From Acrocarpospora catenulata (lineage in GTDB: Bacteria > Actinomycetota > Actinomycetes > Streptosporangiales > Streptosporangiaceae): 64,000 nucleotides of DNA. Made by a program: the position numbers and the translations under genes. The stretch is from contig NZ_JAHCST010000013.1 of NCBI RefSeq assembly GCF_018476525.1, forward strand, positions 104,476 through 168,475, written 5' to 3'. Shown here piece by piece: positions 1 through 9,034 of the stretch (position 1 is the stretch's first letter; each line of letters starts with the position of its first letter). The notes under the pieces were generated by a model. That model searched no databases. It had not been told where the DNA came from and saw only the letters and a list, made by a program, of their open reading frames with translations.

Positions 1-10
1 ACCCGATGCC

Positions 11-625
11 ATGACGGCTGTACTCGACCTGGCCGGGATCTTCGTCTTCGCCATTTCCGGGGCACTGCAGGGCGTCAGGAAGCGGCTGGACGTGGTCGGC
101 ATGGTGGTGCTGGCGTTCTTCACGGCAGTAGGCGGCGGCATCCTGCGGGACCTGTTCCTCGGCATCCAGCCTGCCGCCTTCAGCAACCTGGGCTACCTGC
201 TGGTGCCGGTGGCGGCGACGGCGGTGGTGTTCTTCTGGCATCCGCAGGTGGCCCGGCTGATGCCCGCCGTGCTGGTGTTCGACGCGGCGGGGCTGGGCCT
301 GTACTGCGCGGTCGGCACCGAGAAGGCGCTGCTGTTCGGCCTGTCCGCGCCGCACGCGGTGCTGCTCGGCGTGTGCACCGCCGTCGGCGGCGGCATCCTG
401 CGCGACCTGCTCTCGGGCGAGACGCCCACACTGCTGTACGACCGGCAGCTCTACGCCGTCCCCGCCATGGTCGGCGCGATCCTGATGGCGGTGTTGTCCC
501 GCCTCGGCGTGCCGGACTACGCGGCCATCCTTTCCGCCGCCCTGCTCGCCTTCACCCTGCGGATGCTGGCGATGCGCTACTCCTGGCGGGCACCCCTGGC
601 CAGAGGCGTAACAACGCCGGAATGA
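11..625 (+). CDS. TRIC-family (UPF0126) cation channel-like membrane protein
   Basis: Integral membrane protein of 204 aa with about seven hydrophobic segments. It has two copies of the GGGILRD motif (residues 41-47 and 126-132), which marks the internally duplicated bacterial trimeric intracellular cation channel fold. The N-terminus starts directly in the first membrane helix (LDLAGIFVFAISGA), as is usual for the family, so the gene looks complete even though only 10 bases lie upstream and no ribosome site is visible. In eukaryotes the family conducts K+ counter-ions; bacterial roles are less certain. The basic, polar tail after residue 190 is probably cytoplasmic. It is followed by a 249-bp gap with no recognisable gene. 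Confidence 0.88.
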   Translation: MTAVLDLAGIFVFAISGALQGVRKRLDVVGMVVLAFFTAVGGGILRDLFLGIQPAAFSNLGYLLVPVAATAVVFFWHPQVARLMPAVLVFDAAGLGLYCAVGTEKALLFGLSAPHAVLLGVCTAVGGGILRDLLSGETPTLLYDRQLYAVPAMVGAILMAVLSRLGVPDYAAILSAALLAFTLRMLAMRYSWRAPLARGVTTPE

Positions 626-874
626 GCGCGAAATTTTCATGAACCGAAACCACGCCGACCGGCCCCGGCGCACACGTCTGACGACCTGCGCCATCAGGCA
701 GACAGGGTCTCTGTAAATCCGACCGAATTCCGTTTTCCCTGCGAACGGAGAACGCTTTGCACCTGATGCTAACTCCCCCACCGGTCGGCCCGAATTTCGC
801 GTGATATTGATAATCCGGCCATGGCGGCACACACTCGCGACAAAGGAGGCCTGACCCCTACTTTTGGAGCCGCA

Positions 875-1777
875 ATGGACCGAGCCGTAATCGGAATTCA
901 CGGGCGCAGAAAATCGACGCTCCGGCGCATCGTCTCCGCCTCCGCCGCAGTGCTCTCCGTGGTGTTCCTCTGCGTGCCGCCCGCCACCGCCCTAGCGCTG
1001 CCGACCCCGAAGGATCTGACGGCCTTCCTCGACCTCGAATGCTTCAAGACCAACCCGTACCAGCCACCCGCCACCACGCTCACGCTCCGGCACATCAACC
1101 CCGTGCTCGCCAACCTGCCGCCCGAGACCGTCACCCTCGGCCAGCGTGAGCAGCTGTGCGTCCCGGTCGCCAAGAACAACCAGATGGCACCGTCGCCCGC
1201 GATCGACTTCATCAAGTACATCGACCTGGCCTGTTACAAGATCTCCGGCGCCACGGTGACCACGGGCCTGGTGCTCAGCCACCTCAACCCGCTGTTCCAG
1301 ACCCTGCCGCGCACGCAGATCTCCATGAACACCCCACAGCAGCTGTGCGTGCCGGTCATCAAGAACAACGTGGTCCCACCCGCCGAGGTGCTGTCGCTGG
1401 TCAGCCACATCGATCTCAAGTGCTACGGCATCACCCCCAACACCTCGCTGAACGCGCAGTTGTCCCTGCGCCAGCTCAACCCCGTCCTGACCTCGACGAT
1501 CCCCACGCACAGCGTGCAGGTCCTCTACGCCCGCCAGCTGTGCGTCCCGGTGCAGAAGGCCGGCGACAACATCCCGGCCGAAGTGTTCAACATCGTCCGG
1601 TGGATCGACCTGGAGAAGTTCGACCTCACCACCTCGGTCGTGCTGCCCACGGTCACGCTGACCCTGCGGCACATCAACCCCGTCCTGGCCGGCCTCCCGG
1701 CCGAGCAGGCCACCCTCACCGGCCCCAGCCAGCTGGCCCTGCCGGTCGCCAAGAACGGCAACCTCCCGCCCGGCTGA
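875..1777 (+). CDS. Secreted protein with four about 63-residue Cys-pair repeats
   Basis: The ATG at 875 is preferred over the in-frame ATG at 821. A GGAG lies 5 nt upstream (866-869), and this start gives a clean signal peptide: basic stretch RRKSTLRR, a hydrophobic core, then PATALA before a likely cleavage near residue 41. The mature part is four tandem repeats with the pattern IDLxC(Y/F)....L.L..(I/L)NPVL..LP......QLCVPV.KN. Repeats 1-3 each carry two Cys (residues 56/95, 120/158 and 183/223). Repeat 4 has lost both (Lys248, Ala288), which suggests one disulfide inside each repeat. There are no catalytic motifs. The repeats resemble secreted DUF7450-like repeat proteins, but that is recall without a search. 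The protein is probably extracellular or wall-associated and its function is unknown. Confidence 0.8.
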   Translation: MDRAVIGIHGRRKSTLRRIVSASAAVLSVVFLCVPPATALALPTPKDLTAFLDLECFKTNPYQPPATTLTLRHINPVLANLPPETVTLGQREQLCVPVAKNNQMAPSPAIDFIKYIDLACYKISGATVTTGLVLSHLNPLFQTLPRTQISMNTPQQLCVPVIKNNVVPPAEVLSLVSHIDLKCYGITPNTSLNAQLSLRQLNPVLTSTIPTHSVQVLYARQLCVPVQKAGDNIPAEVFNIVRWIDLEKFDLTTSVVLPTVTLTLRHINPVLAGLPAEQATLTGPSQLALPVAKNGNLPPG

Positions 1778-1791
1778 TCCCCGGCGACGAT

Positions 1792-1828
1792 CCAGAGCCC
1801 TTCCCCCGTGCCGGTGGAGGGGCTCTGG
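1792..1828 (+). terminator. Hairpin after the four-repeat secreted protein gene
   Basis: CCAGAGCCC (1792-1800) pairs with GGGCTCTGG (1820-1828) as a 9-bp perfect stem with a 19-nt internal region that may extend by wobble pairs. It begins 15 bp after the stop codon. No T-run follows, as is common for terminators in high-GC actinomycetes. The rest of the gap up to 1955 shows no other feature beyond an AT-rich stretch (about 1840-1900), a plausible promoter for the downstream kinase gene. Confidence 0.55.
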
Positions 1829-1955
1829 CGTTAAACCCCGATATTTCAAGGCTATTGTGGTTTTTAATCGCCAGACGTTTAACCGTTTGAGCAGAATCCT
1901 TGGCTTTGGACGTGCACAGTGGAATGAAATGGCGCCTACCAGAGAGAAATGATCA

Positions 1956-4250
1956 ATGGCGGCTGTCGACGAAGGAGGCATCGCCGTTGCTCGTGAGCGC
2001 TTTTTCGCCGACGAAGCCGTCGGGCACGGGGTGCGCAATCGGGTACTGATGTCATGGCAGCGGTGTCGGAGCCTGGGCCTCGTGCCCGAGCACGCGCCCT
2101 ACTTGTACCACCCGGACGTTGACATGAACGGCAGGCTCGTTCATGCCGCCCTGCCTGTGCTCGATCAGCTTGAAGCTCAGATCTCCGGCATCGACGTCAG
2201 CGTGTTGCTCTGCGACGAGAAGGCGAGGATCCTGCAGCGCCGCGTCGGAGAGTCGGCACTTCTGAGATCGCTCGATGAGCTGCCGGCGCTGCCCGGCTGG
2301 GGGTGCCCCGAGCAGATCGTCGGCACCAACGGCGTCGGCACCGCACTGGTCGAGCGGCGTCCCGTCCTCATCCGGGGGCCGGAACACTTCGCGGAATCGC
2401 TGCGGCTGCACGCGTGCGCCGGCGCTCCCATCCGCGACCCGATCAGCGGCCGCATCCTGGGCGTACTGGATCTGACCTGCCTGGACCGGATCGCCCACCC
2501 GGCCATGCTCAGCCTGGTCGTGGACGCCGCCGCCCGCATCGAACAACGCCTGCTTGAGCAGACATCCGAACGGGAACAGATGCTGCTCCGGGCGTTCCTC
2601 GACGCCACGCATCGGGCGGGCGTCCTACCCGCCGACCTGTTGCCGTCACACGATCGGCTCCGCCTGCTGGAGAAGGCCACGGAGTTGATCTCCGTCGGTC
2701 ATGTGGGGATGGCGATGGTGCCGCTGTCAGGGAACCGCGCCGCGACGCTGCGCAGCTTTCCGGTCGACGATCCGGGCGGGGTGAGCGGCATCGCGGTGGA
2801 GGCCGTCCTCGACGGCGGGCCGCCCAGGTACGTGGCATCCAGCGATCCCGGGGACGGGACGCCACCGGCGAAGACCGGCCCGCCGTCGCTCGACGCCGTG
2901 CTGAAGGCAACCGCCCCGGCAACCACGCCCGCCGCATCGGCCCCTGCCGTTCCCGCGGAGGCCGCCACGGACAGATGGCTGCTGGCGGTGAGCGAGCCGA
3001 GCATCGGACGGCTGGCGCTACAGGCGCGGGAACGGCTCGCCCTGCTCTGTGAGGCCGGCGCCCGGATCGGCACCACCCTGGAGGTGACCCGGACCGCCGA
3101 GGAACTCACCGAGGTCGCGGTCCCGCGGTTCGCCGACCACGCCGCCGTCGATGTGTCCCCCGACGTGCTACGCGGCCGGGAGCCGTCCAGCCTGGGTGCG
3201 GGGCTGCTCCGCATCGCCCTGGCCACCGCCCAGCGGGAATCCTGCCTCCAGGGGGTCGGTTCGCTCCTCCACCTGCTGCCGTCCACCCCGCAGGCGCACT
3301 GCCTGGCCATGGGTCAGCCCGTGCTCGAGTCCGGGCCGGACACCGCGTTGGAGGAGGGCGAGCAGGGCGTGGGCTCGGTCATCGCGGTGCCGATGCGGGC
3401 ACGCGGCGTCACCCTCGGGGTGGTCAGCTTCTACCGCGCGCCGCACACCGACGCGTTCGAGGACGACGATGTGACCCTGGCCGCCGAACTGGTCAGCCGC
3501 GCGGCGGTGTGCGTGGACAACGCCCGCCGCTACACCCACGAGCACGCGATGTCGCTGGAGCTGGAACGCGCCGCCGCGTCGTTGAAACAGTCGCTGGACA
3601 GCCAGCGGCACTTCACCGCCGACGCCTCCCACGAACTGCGCACCCCCTTGGCCGGGCTCCGTACCCAACTGGAGGAAGCTCGGCTCCATCCCGACGAGAC
3701 CGACCTGGCGGACCTGCTTGACCGCACGCTGGGCGATGTGGGCCGACTGCAGGCCATCATCACCGACCTGCTGCTGCTCGCCCAGATCGGCGCCATTCCC
3801 CCCAGTGCGCTGGAGCGCGTCGACCTGGCCCGCCTGGCGGAAAGCGAGGCGGCCAGGCGGCTCGGCGACCGCCACACCACCCATCTCGACCTGACGGGCG
3901 AGGTGACGGTCGACGCCGTCCCCGCCCAGCTCGTCCGCCTGCTGAGCAACCTGGTCGACAACGCCCACCGCCACGCCGCCGGCAGCGTCACCGTGGCCGT
4001 CCGCCGCGTCGGCGACCAGGCGGAGCTCACCGTCACCGACGACGGCCCCGGAATACCGGAGGCCGAACGCGACCGCGTCTTCGAGCGCTTCGCCCGCCCG
4101 GACACCGCCCGCGGCCGCCGCCAGGGCGGCACCGGTCTCGGCCTGGCCATCGCCCGGGAGATCGCGCACGCCCACCACGGCACCCTCCACGCCGAGGAAG
4201 CGTCCCCGCACGGTGCCCGCTTCGTGCTCCGCCTTCCCCTCCCCGAATAG
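1956..4250 (+). CDS. Hybrid sensor histidine kinase with AcoR-type GAF N-terminus
   Basis: 764 aa. Residues about 20-200 match the N-terminal GAF module of AcoR-type activators (RVLMSWQRCRSLGL, then GTNGVGTAL and DPISGRILGVLDLT). A linker and a second GAF domain (about 355-525) follow. The HisKA box is FTADASHELRTPLAG with phospho-acceptor His559, and the ATPase motifs are DNAHRHA (N box), DDGPGIPEAERDRVFERF (G1/F) and GGTGLGLAI (G2). There are no membrane helices, so it is a cytosolic sensor of a small ligand. No response regulator gene lies beside it, so it is an orphan kinase. The ATG at 1956 has only a weak AGAGAG upstream, but no better in-frame start exists nearby. It may share a transcript with the downstream amidotransferase-like gene (54-bp gap). 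Confidence 0.85.
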   Translation: MAAVDEGGIAVARERFFADEAVGHGVRNRVLMSWQRCRSLGLVPEHAPYLYHPDVDMNGRLVHAALPVLDQLEAQISGIDVSVLLCDEKARILQRRVGESALLRSLDELPALPGWGCPEQIVGTNGVGTALVERRPVLIRGPEHFAESLRLHACAGAPIRDPISGRILGVLDLTCLDRIAHPAMLSLVVDAAARIEQRLLEQTSEREQMLLRAFLDATHRAGVLPADLLPSHDRLRLLEKATELISVGHVGMAMVPLSGNRAATLRSFPVDDPGGVSGIAVEAVLDGGPPRYVASSDPGDGTPPAKTGPPSLDAVLKATAPATTPAASAPAVPAEAATDRWLLAVSEPSIGRLALQARERLALLCEAGARIGTTLEVTRTAEELTEVAVPRFADHAAVDVSPDVLRGREPSSLGAGLLRIALATAQRESCLQGVGSLLHLLPSTPQAHCLAMGQPVLESGPDTALEEGEQGVGSVIAVPMRARGVTLGVVSFYRAPHTDAFEDDDVTLAAELVSRAAVCVDNARRYTHEHAMSLELERAAASLKQSLDSQRHFTADASHELRTPLAGLRTQLEEARLHPDETDLADLLDRTLGDVGRLQAIITDLLLLAQIGAIPPSALERVDLARLAESEAARRLGDRHTTHLDLTGEVTVDAVPAQLVRLLSNLVDNAHRHAAGSVTVAVRRVGDQAELTVTDDGPGIPEAERDRVFERFARPDTARGRRQGGTGLGLAIAREIAHAHHGTLHAEEASPHGARFVLRLPLPE

Positions 4251-4304
4251 GGCCATCGAGAACGGGAAGGGGAAGAGTCCAGGCAGCTCAGAGGGGAGCC
4301 AGCC

Positions 4305-4847
4305 ATGATTCAAGGCAAGACCATCGCGTTTCTCGTCGCACCGGAGGGCACGGAGCAGGTCGAGTTGACCGAACCGTGGCAGACCATCATGAACGCCGGG
4401 GGCACGCCCCGGCTGATCTCCACCCGGGAAGGCCGGATCCAGGCGTTCAACCACCTCGACCGTGGCGACACGTTCCCGGTGGACGCCACCGTGGATGAGG
4501 TCGAAGCCGCCCAGTTCGACGGGCTCGTCCTGCCAGGCGGCGTGGCCAACCCGGACTACCTGCGCACCCGGCCCGAAGCCGTCCGGTTCGTACGGGCGTT
4601 CTTCGACCTGGGCAAGCCCGTCGCGGCGATCTGCCACGCACCGTGGACGCTCATCGAGGCCGAGGTCGTCCGGGGACGCACGATGACCTCGTGGCCCAGC
4701 CTGCAGACCGACCTGCGCAACGCGGGCGCGACCTGGCACGACCAGGAGGTCGTGGTCTGCACCGCGGCCCCGTCGAAACTGGTCACCAGCAGGATGCCGG
4801 ATGACCTGAAGGCGTTCGGCGAGGCGGCGGTGGAGGCGTTCGCCTAG
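4305..4847 (+). CDS. DJ-1/PfpI family protein (type 1 glutamine amidotransferase fold)
   Basis: 180 aa with the PfpI layout: N-terminal IAFLVAPEGTEQVEL, the FDGLVLPGG motif with the conserved Gly-rich turn, and the nucleophile elbow AICHAPW with Cys110 and His111. A late segment (TSWPSLQTDLRNAGATW) is typical of the bacterial general-stress PfpI/YhbO branch, which is linked to protease, chaperone or glyoxalase/deglycase activities. The start is supported by GAGGGGAG about 8 nt upstream. It is cytosolic. Its stop lies 4 bp from the stop of the convergent dehydrogenase gene, with no terminator visible between them. Confidence 0.88.
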   Translation: MIQGKTIAFLVAPEGTEQVELTEPWQTIMNAGGTPRLISTREGRIQAFNHLDRGDTFPVDATVDEVEAAQFDGLVLPGGVANPDYLRTRPEAVRFVRAFFDLGKPVAAICHAPWTLIEAEVVRGRTMTSWPSLQTDLRNAGATWHDQEVVVCTAAPSKLVTSRMPDDLKAFGEAAVEAFA

Positions 4848-4851
4848 CGGG

Positions 4852-5715
4852 TCACGCCGAGTAGTCGTAGAAGCCTCGCCCGGACTTGCGGCCGAGGCGC
4901 CCGGCCTCCACCATGCGGCGCAGCAGCGGCGGCGGCGCGTGGTGCGGCTCGGCGTATTCCGCGTACAGCGACTCGGCGACGGACAGTAGCGTGTCCAGGC
5001 CGACCAGGTCGGACAGGCGGAGCGGGCCCATCGGGTGGGCACAGCCCAGGGTCATGCCGGTGTCGACGTCCTCGGCGGTGGCATGGCCGGCCTCCACCAT
5101 CCGGATGGCCGACAGCAGGTACGGCACCAGCAGCGCGTTGACCACGAACCCGGCCCGGTCCGGCGCCTCGATCGTGGTCTTGCCCAGCTGATCGGCGGCG
5201 AAGGCGCGGGCCCGGGTGAGGACGGCCGGGTCGGTGAGGATCGACGGGATGACCTCGACCAGCTTCTGCACGGGGGCGGGGTTGAAGAAGTGCAGGCCGA
5301 TCACCTGGGCGGGCCGGGTGGTGGCCTGGGCGAGCCGGGCGATGGGGATGGAGGAGGTGTTGGAGGCCAGGATCGCGTCGGGGCGCTTGACCACCCGGTC
5401 CAGCTCGGCGAAGAGCGCCGCCTTGAGCTCGGGGTTCTCGGTGGCCGCCTCGATGACCAGGTCGCGGTCGGCGAGGTCGTCCAGCGCGGTGGTGTAGGTC
5501 AGCCGGCCGGCCGCCGCGTCGAACTGCTCCTGGGTGATCTTGCCGCTGTTGAGCGCCCGCCGCAGGGAGCCTTCCAGCCTGGCCCGGCCTGCCGCCAGGG
5601 CGGCGTCGTCGATCTCGCGGACCACGACGTCCAGACCGCCGCGGGCGCAGACCTCGGCGATCCCGGCGCCCATGAGTCCACAGCCGATCACGCCCACCCG
5701 GGTGATGTCGGTCAT
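4852..5715 (-). CDS. 3-hydroxybutyryl-CoA / 3-hydroxyacyl-CoA dehydrogenase
   Basis: 287 aa, NAD(P)-dependent oxidation or reduction of (S)-3-hydroxyacyl-CoA. The N-terminal Rossmann motif is VGVIGCGLMGAGIAEVCA, the catalytic-region motif is GLHFFNPAPVQKLVEVI (His in the HFFNP element), and the C-terminal dimer domain includes GMTLGCAHPMGPLRLSDLVGLD. The ATG at 5715 follows a GAAAGGA site, and a longer open frame upstream is only a shadow of the mutase gene. It lies 14 bp downstream of the fused mutase gene on the same strand, so the two are probably co-transcribed and cooperate in short-chain acyl-CoA metabolism. Confidence 0.92.
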   Translation of the reverse strand: MTDITRVGVIGCGLMGAGIAEVCARGGLDVVVREIDDAALAAGRARLEGSLRRALNSGKITQEQFDAAAGRLTYTTALDDLADRDLVIEAATENPELKAALFAELDRVVKRPDAILASNTSSIPIARLAQATTRPAQVIGLHFFNPAPVQKLVEVIPSILTDPAVLTRARAFAADQLGKTTIEAPDRAGFVVNALLVPYLLSAIRMVEAGHATAEDVDTGMTLGCAHPMGPLRLSDLVGLDTLLSVAESLYAEYAEPHHAPPPLLRRMVEAGRLGRKSGRGFYDYSA

Positions 5716-5729
5716 TCTGGTGGTTCCTT

Positions 5730-8700
5730 TCACACGTTGCGGCGGTACTGCCCGCCGATCTCGAAGAGTGCGTCGGTGATCTGGCCGAGCGAGCAGACCC
5801 TGGCCGCGTCCATCAGGGCTTCGAAGGCGTTCCCCTCGGACATCGCCGCCTGGCGGAGGCGGGCCAGCGCGGCGGGCGCCGCCCCGGCGTACGCGTCGTG
5901 GAAGCTCCGCAGCCGCGTCAGCTGGGACTGCTTCTCCACCTCCGTGCCGCGGGCCAGTTCCAGGCTGCCGTGGGCGACCTCGCCGTTGGGGTTGCGGAAG
6001 GTGTTGACGCCGATGATCGGCAGGGTGCCGTCGTGCTTGCGCTGCTCGTACAGCATGGACTCGTCCTGGATCTTGCCGCGCTGGTAGCCGGTCTCCATCG
6101 CGCCCAGGACGCCGCCCCGGCTGGAGATGCGCTCGAATTCGGTCAGTACGGCCTCCTCCACCAGGTCGGTCAGGTCGTCGATGATGAAGGAGCCCTGGAG
6201 GGGGTTCTCGTTCATCGCCAGGCCCCACTCGCGGTTGATGATGAGCTGGATGGCCATGGCGCGGCGTACCGACTCGGGCGAGGGGGTGGTGACGGCCTCG
6301 TCGAAGGCGTTGGTGTGCAGGCTGTTGCAGTTGTCGTAGATGGCGATCAGGGCCTGGAGGGTGGTGCGGATGTCGTTGAAGTCCATCTCCTGGGCGTGCA
6401 GGGAGCGGCCGGAGGTCTGGATGTGGTACTTGAGCTTCTGCGCCCGCTCGCTCGCGCCGTACCGTTCCCGCATGGCGACCGCCCAGATGCGGCGGGCGAC
6501 GCGCCCGAGCACCGAGTATTCGGGGTCCATGCCGTTGGAGAAGAAGAACGACAGGTTCGGCGCGAAGTCGTCGACGTCCATGCCCCTGGCCAGGTAGGCC
6601 TCCACGTAGGTGAAGCCGTTGGCGAGGGTGAAGGCGAGCTGGCTGATCGGGTTGGCCCCGGCCTCGGCGATGTGGTAGCCGGAGATCGACACCGAGTAGA
6701 AGTTGCGTACGCCGTTGGCGATGAACCACTCCTGGATGTCGGCCATCATCCGCAGGCTGAACTCGGTGGAGAAGATGCAGGTGTTCTGCCCTTGGTCCTC
6801 TTTGAGGATGTCAGCCTGTACGGTGCCGCGCACGGTGGCCAGCGTACGGGCCCGCAGGTCGGCGGCCTCGGCCGGGGCGGGTTCCCGGCCGTGTGTCGCG
6901 CGGAACCGCTCGGCCGCCTGGTCGATGGCGGTGTTGAGGTAGAAGGCCAGGATGGTCGGCGCCGGGCCGTTGATGGTCATCGACACCGAGGTGTTCGGCG
7001 CGGCCAGGTCGAACCCGTCGAACAGCGCCTTCATGTCCTCGACGGTGGCGATCGACACCCCCGAAGTCCCGACTTTTCCGTAAATGTCGGGGCGCTCGGC
7101 GGGGTTGTTGCCGTACAGGGTGACCGAGTCGAACGCGGTGGAGAGCCGGGTCGCGTTCTGGCCCTGGGACAGCAGTTTGAAACGCCGGTTGGTGCGGAAG
7201 GCGTCGCCCTCGCCGGCGAACATCCGGGTCGGGTCCTCGTCGTCCCGTTTGAAGGGGAAGACCCCGGCGGTGAACGGGAACCTGCCGGGCAGGTTCTCGG
7301 TGCGGAGGAAGCGCAGCAGGTCGCCGTGGTCGGTGTGCCGTGGCAGGGCGACGCGGGGAATGCGGTTGCCCGACAGGGTCTCCCGCCACAGCGGGGTGCG
7401 CAGCTCGCGATCACGGACCTTGACCACCAGCTCGTCCGCCTCGTACGCGTCCCGGGTGGCCGACCAGTCCGCCAGCAACTCCTTGCTCTGCCGGTCGATG
7501 CCGGACTCGGCGCGGGCGACCAGGTCGTCCAGCACCGCGGTGTCCCCGTCGGCGGCGGCGACCGCATCCCGGGCGAACAGGAGGCGCTGGTGGCTGCGAG
7601 CCGCCTCGGCCTGTGTGTCGGTGTGCGTGTGGTAGTCGCGGACCACCTCTGCGATCTCGGCCAGATAGCGCGCCCGGCCCGCCGGCAGCACCGCCGTGGC
7701 GACCGTCGAAGTGGTCGCCGCCACCGCCGGCAGCAGCGCGGGCCCGGCAGGCAGGCCACGCTCATGGAGCAGGTCGCGAAGGCGCTGGTAGAGCGCGGTC
7801 ACGCCGTCGTCGTTGAAGCGGGAGGCGATCGTCCCGTACACGGGCATCCGCTCCGGCGGCACGCCGAACGCCTCCCGGTTGCGGACCAGCTGGCGGCGGA
7901 CGTCGCGGAGCGCGTCCTCCGCGCCCCTGCGCTCGAACTTGTTGATCGCCACCACGTCGGCGAAGTCGAGCATGTCGATCTTTTCCAGCTGGGAGGCCGC
8001 ACCGAACTCGGGGGTCATCACGTAGAGCGAGACGTCCGCGTACGGCACGATCGCGGCGTCCCCCTGACCGATGCCCGGCGTCTCCACGATCACCAGGTCG
8101 TGCCCGGCGGCGCGGCAGGCGGCGATCACGTCGCCGAGGCAGGGCGGCAGTTCCTGGGCGCCCCTGGTGGCCAGGGAGCGGAAGTAGACGCCGCCCCCGG
8201 CCAGGCTGTTCATCCGGATCCGGTCGCCGAGCAGCGCTCCCCCGCCCCGCCGCCGGGTCGGGTCGACGGCGATCACCGCGACCCGGAGCTTGTCCTCGTA
8301 GTCGAGCCTGATCCGGCGGAGCAGTTCGTCGGTGAGGGAGGACTTGCCGGAGCCGCCGGTGCCGGTGATGCCGAGCACCGGGACGGTCCTGGCGGAGGCG
8401 GCGGCGTGCAGTTTCGCCAGCCATTCCTGGTCCGCGGCGCCGGACTCCACCAGAGTGACGGCCCGGGCCAGGGCCCGCTGGTCCCCTGCGGCCACCGCGG
8501 CGACGGCGGGCGGTTCCCCGGTGCTCAGGTCCACGTCGCAGGCCCGCACGATCGTGTTGATCATCCCGGCCAGGCCGAGGCGCTGCCCGTCCTCCGGCGA
8601 GAAGACGCCCGCCACCCCGTGCGCGTGCAGCCGCTCGATCTCCTCGGGGACGATCACGCCGCCGCCCCCGCCGTACACCTTGACGTGACCGGCGCCGCGC

Positions 8701-8951
8701 TCGCGGAGCAGATCCACCAGATACGTGAAATATTCCACGTGCCCGCCCTGGTAGGAGCTGATCGCCACCCCCTGCACGTCCTCCTGGACGGCCGCGGTGA
8801 CGACCTCCTCCACCGACCGGTTGTGCCCCAGGTGGATCACCTCGGCGCCCTGGGCCTGGAGGATGCGCCGCATGATGTTGATCGCCGCATCGTGACCGTC
8901 GAACAACGCCGCCGCGGTGACCACGCGGACCGGGTGCTGGGGAACGTGCAT
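5730..8951 (-). CDS. icmF: Fused isobutyryl-CoA mutase with G-protein chaperone (IcmF)
   Basis: 1073 aa, the usual IcmF length. Domain order: a B12-binding domain at the N-terminus with FDGHDAAIN (cobalt-ligand His20); a MeaI-type GTPase domain with P-loop GITGTGGSGKSS and later VAINKFERRGAED; a linker; then the mutase TIM barrel with QTSGRSLHAQEMDFNDIRTT and an active-site region rich in NGVRNFYSVSISGYHIAEAG. It interconverts isobutyryl-CoA and n-butyryl-CoA (or related pairs) using adenosylcobalamin, with the GTPase part loading and protecting the cofactor. The ATG at 8951 is chosen because GGAGGA lies 5 nt upstream; an earlier in-frame ATG at 8981 would place that site inside the gene. Two palindromes lie upstream of this gene. 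Confidence 0.93.
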   Translation of the reverse strand: MHVPQHPVRVVTAAALFDGHDAAINIMRRILQAQGAEVIHLGHNRSVEEVVTAAVQEDVQGVAISSYQGGHVEYFTYLVDLLRERGAGHVKVYGGGGGVIVPEEIERLHAHGVAGVFSPEDGQRLGLAGMINTIVRACDVDLSTGEPPAVAAVAAGDQRALARAVTLVESGAADQEWLAKLHAAASARTVPVLGITGTGGSGKSSLTDELLRRIRLDYEDKLRVAVIAVDPTRRRGGGALLGDRIRMNSLAGGGVYFRSLATRGAQELPPCLGDVIAACRAAGHDLVIVETPGIGQGDAAIVPYADVSLYVMTPEFGAASQLEKIDMLDFADVVAINKFERRGAEDALRDVRRQLVRNREAFGVPPERMPVYGTIASRFNDDGVTALYQRLRDLLHERGLPAGPALLPAVAATTSTVATAVLPAGRARYLAEIAEVVRDYHTHTDTQAEAARSHQRLLFARDAVAAADGDTAVLDDLVARAESGIDRQSKELLADWSATRDAYEADELVVKVRDRELRTPLWRETLSGNRIPRVALPRHTDHGDLLRFLRTENLPGRFPFTAGVFPFKRDDEDPTRMFAGEGDAFRTNRRFKLLSQGQNATRLSTAFDSVTLYGNNPAERPDIYGKVGTSGVSIATVEDMKALFDGFDLAAPNTSVSMTINGPAPTILAFYLNTAIDQAAERFRATHGREPAPAEAADLRARTLATVRGTVQADILKEDQGQNTCIFSTEFSLRMMADIQEWFIANGVRNFYSVSISGYHIAEAGANPISQLAFTLANGFTYVEAYLARGMDVDDFAPNLSFFFSNGMDPEYSVLGRVARRIWAVAMRERYGASERAQKLKYHIQTSGRSLHAQEMDFNDIRTTLQALIAIYDNCNSLHTNAFDEAVTTPSPESVRRAMAIQLIINREWGLAMNENPLQGSFIIDDLTDLVEEAVLTEFERISSRGGVLGAMETGYQRGKIQDESMLYEQRKHDGTLPIIGVNTFRNPNGEVAHGSLELARGTEVEKQSQLTRLRSFHDAYAGAAPAALARLRQAAMSEGNAFEALMDAARVCSLGQITDALFEIGGQYRRNV

Positions 8952-8988
8952 GGGGGTCCTCCGGGGGAATGGGTCAGCCACAGGTAAG

Positions 8989-9026
8989 TTACTTGGACGT
9001 CCAAGTAAATACTAGGACTTCCTAGT
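8989..9026. promoter_or_regulatory. Tandem palindromic operators upstream of icmF
   Basis: TTACTTGGACGTCCAAGTAA (8989-9008) is a perfect 20-bp palindrome. Two bases later comes a second inverted repeat, ACTAGGA-CT-TCCTAGT (9011-9026). Both lie 38-75 bp upstream of the chosen icmF start and just after the stop of the preceding hydrolase gene, where a promoter is expected. The half-sites are related (ACTTGGA and ACTAGGA), so a dimeric regulator could bind twice. No regulator gene is adjacent. Confidence 0.65.
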
Positions 9027-9034
9027 AGGTTGAC

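Noticed and set aside
5898..8987. A 1029-codon open frame on the + strand across icmF
   Set aside because: It is an antisense shadow of the mutase gene. Its translation is low-complexity (Arg, Gly, Val, Asp rich) with no motif, as expected for the complementary frame of a high-GC gene.
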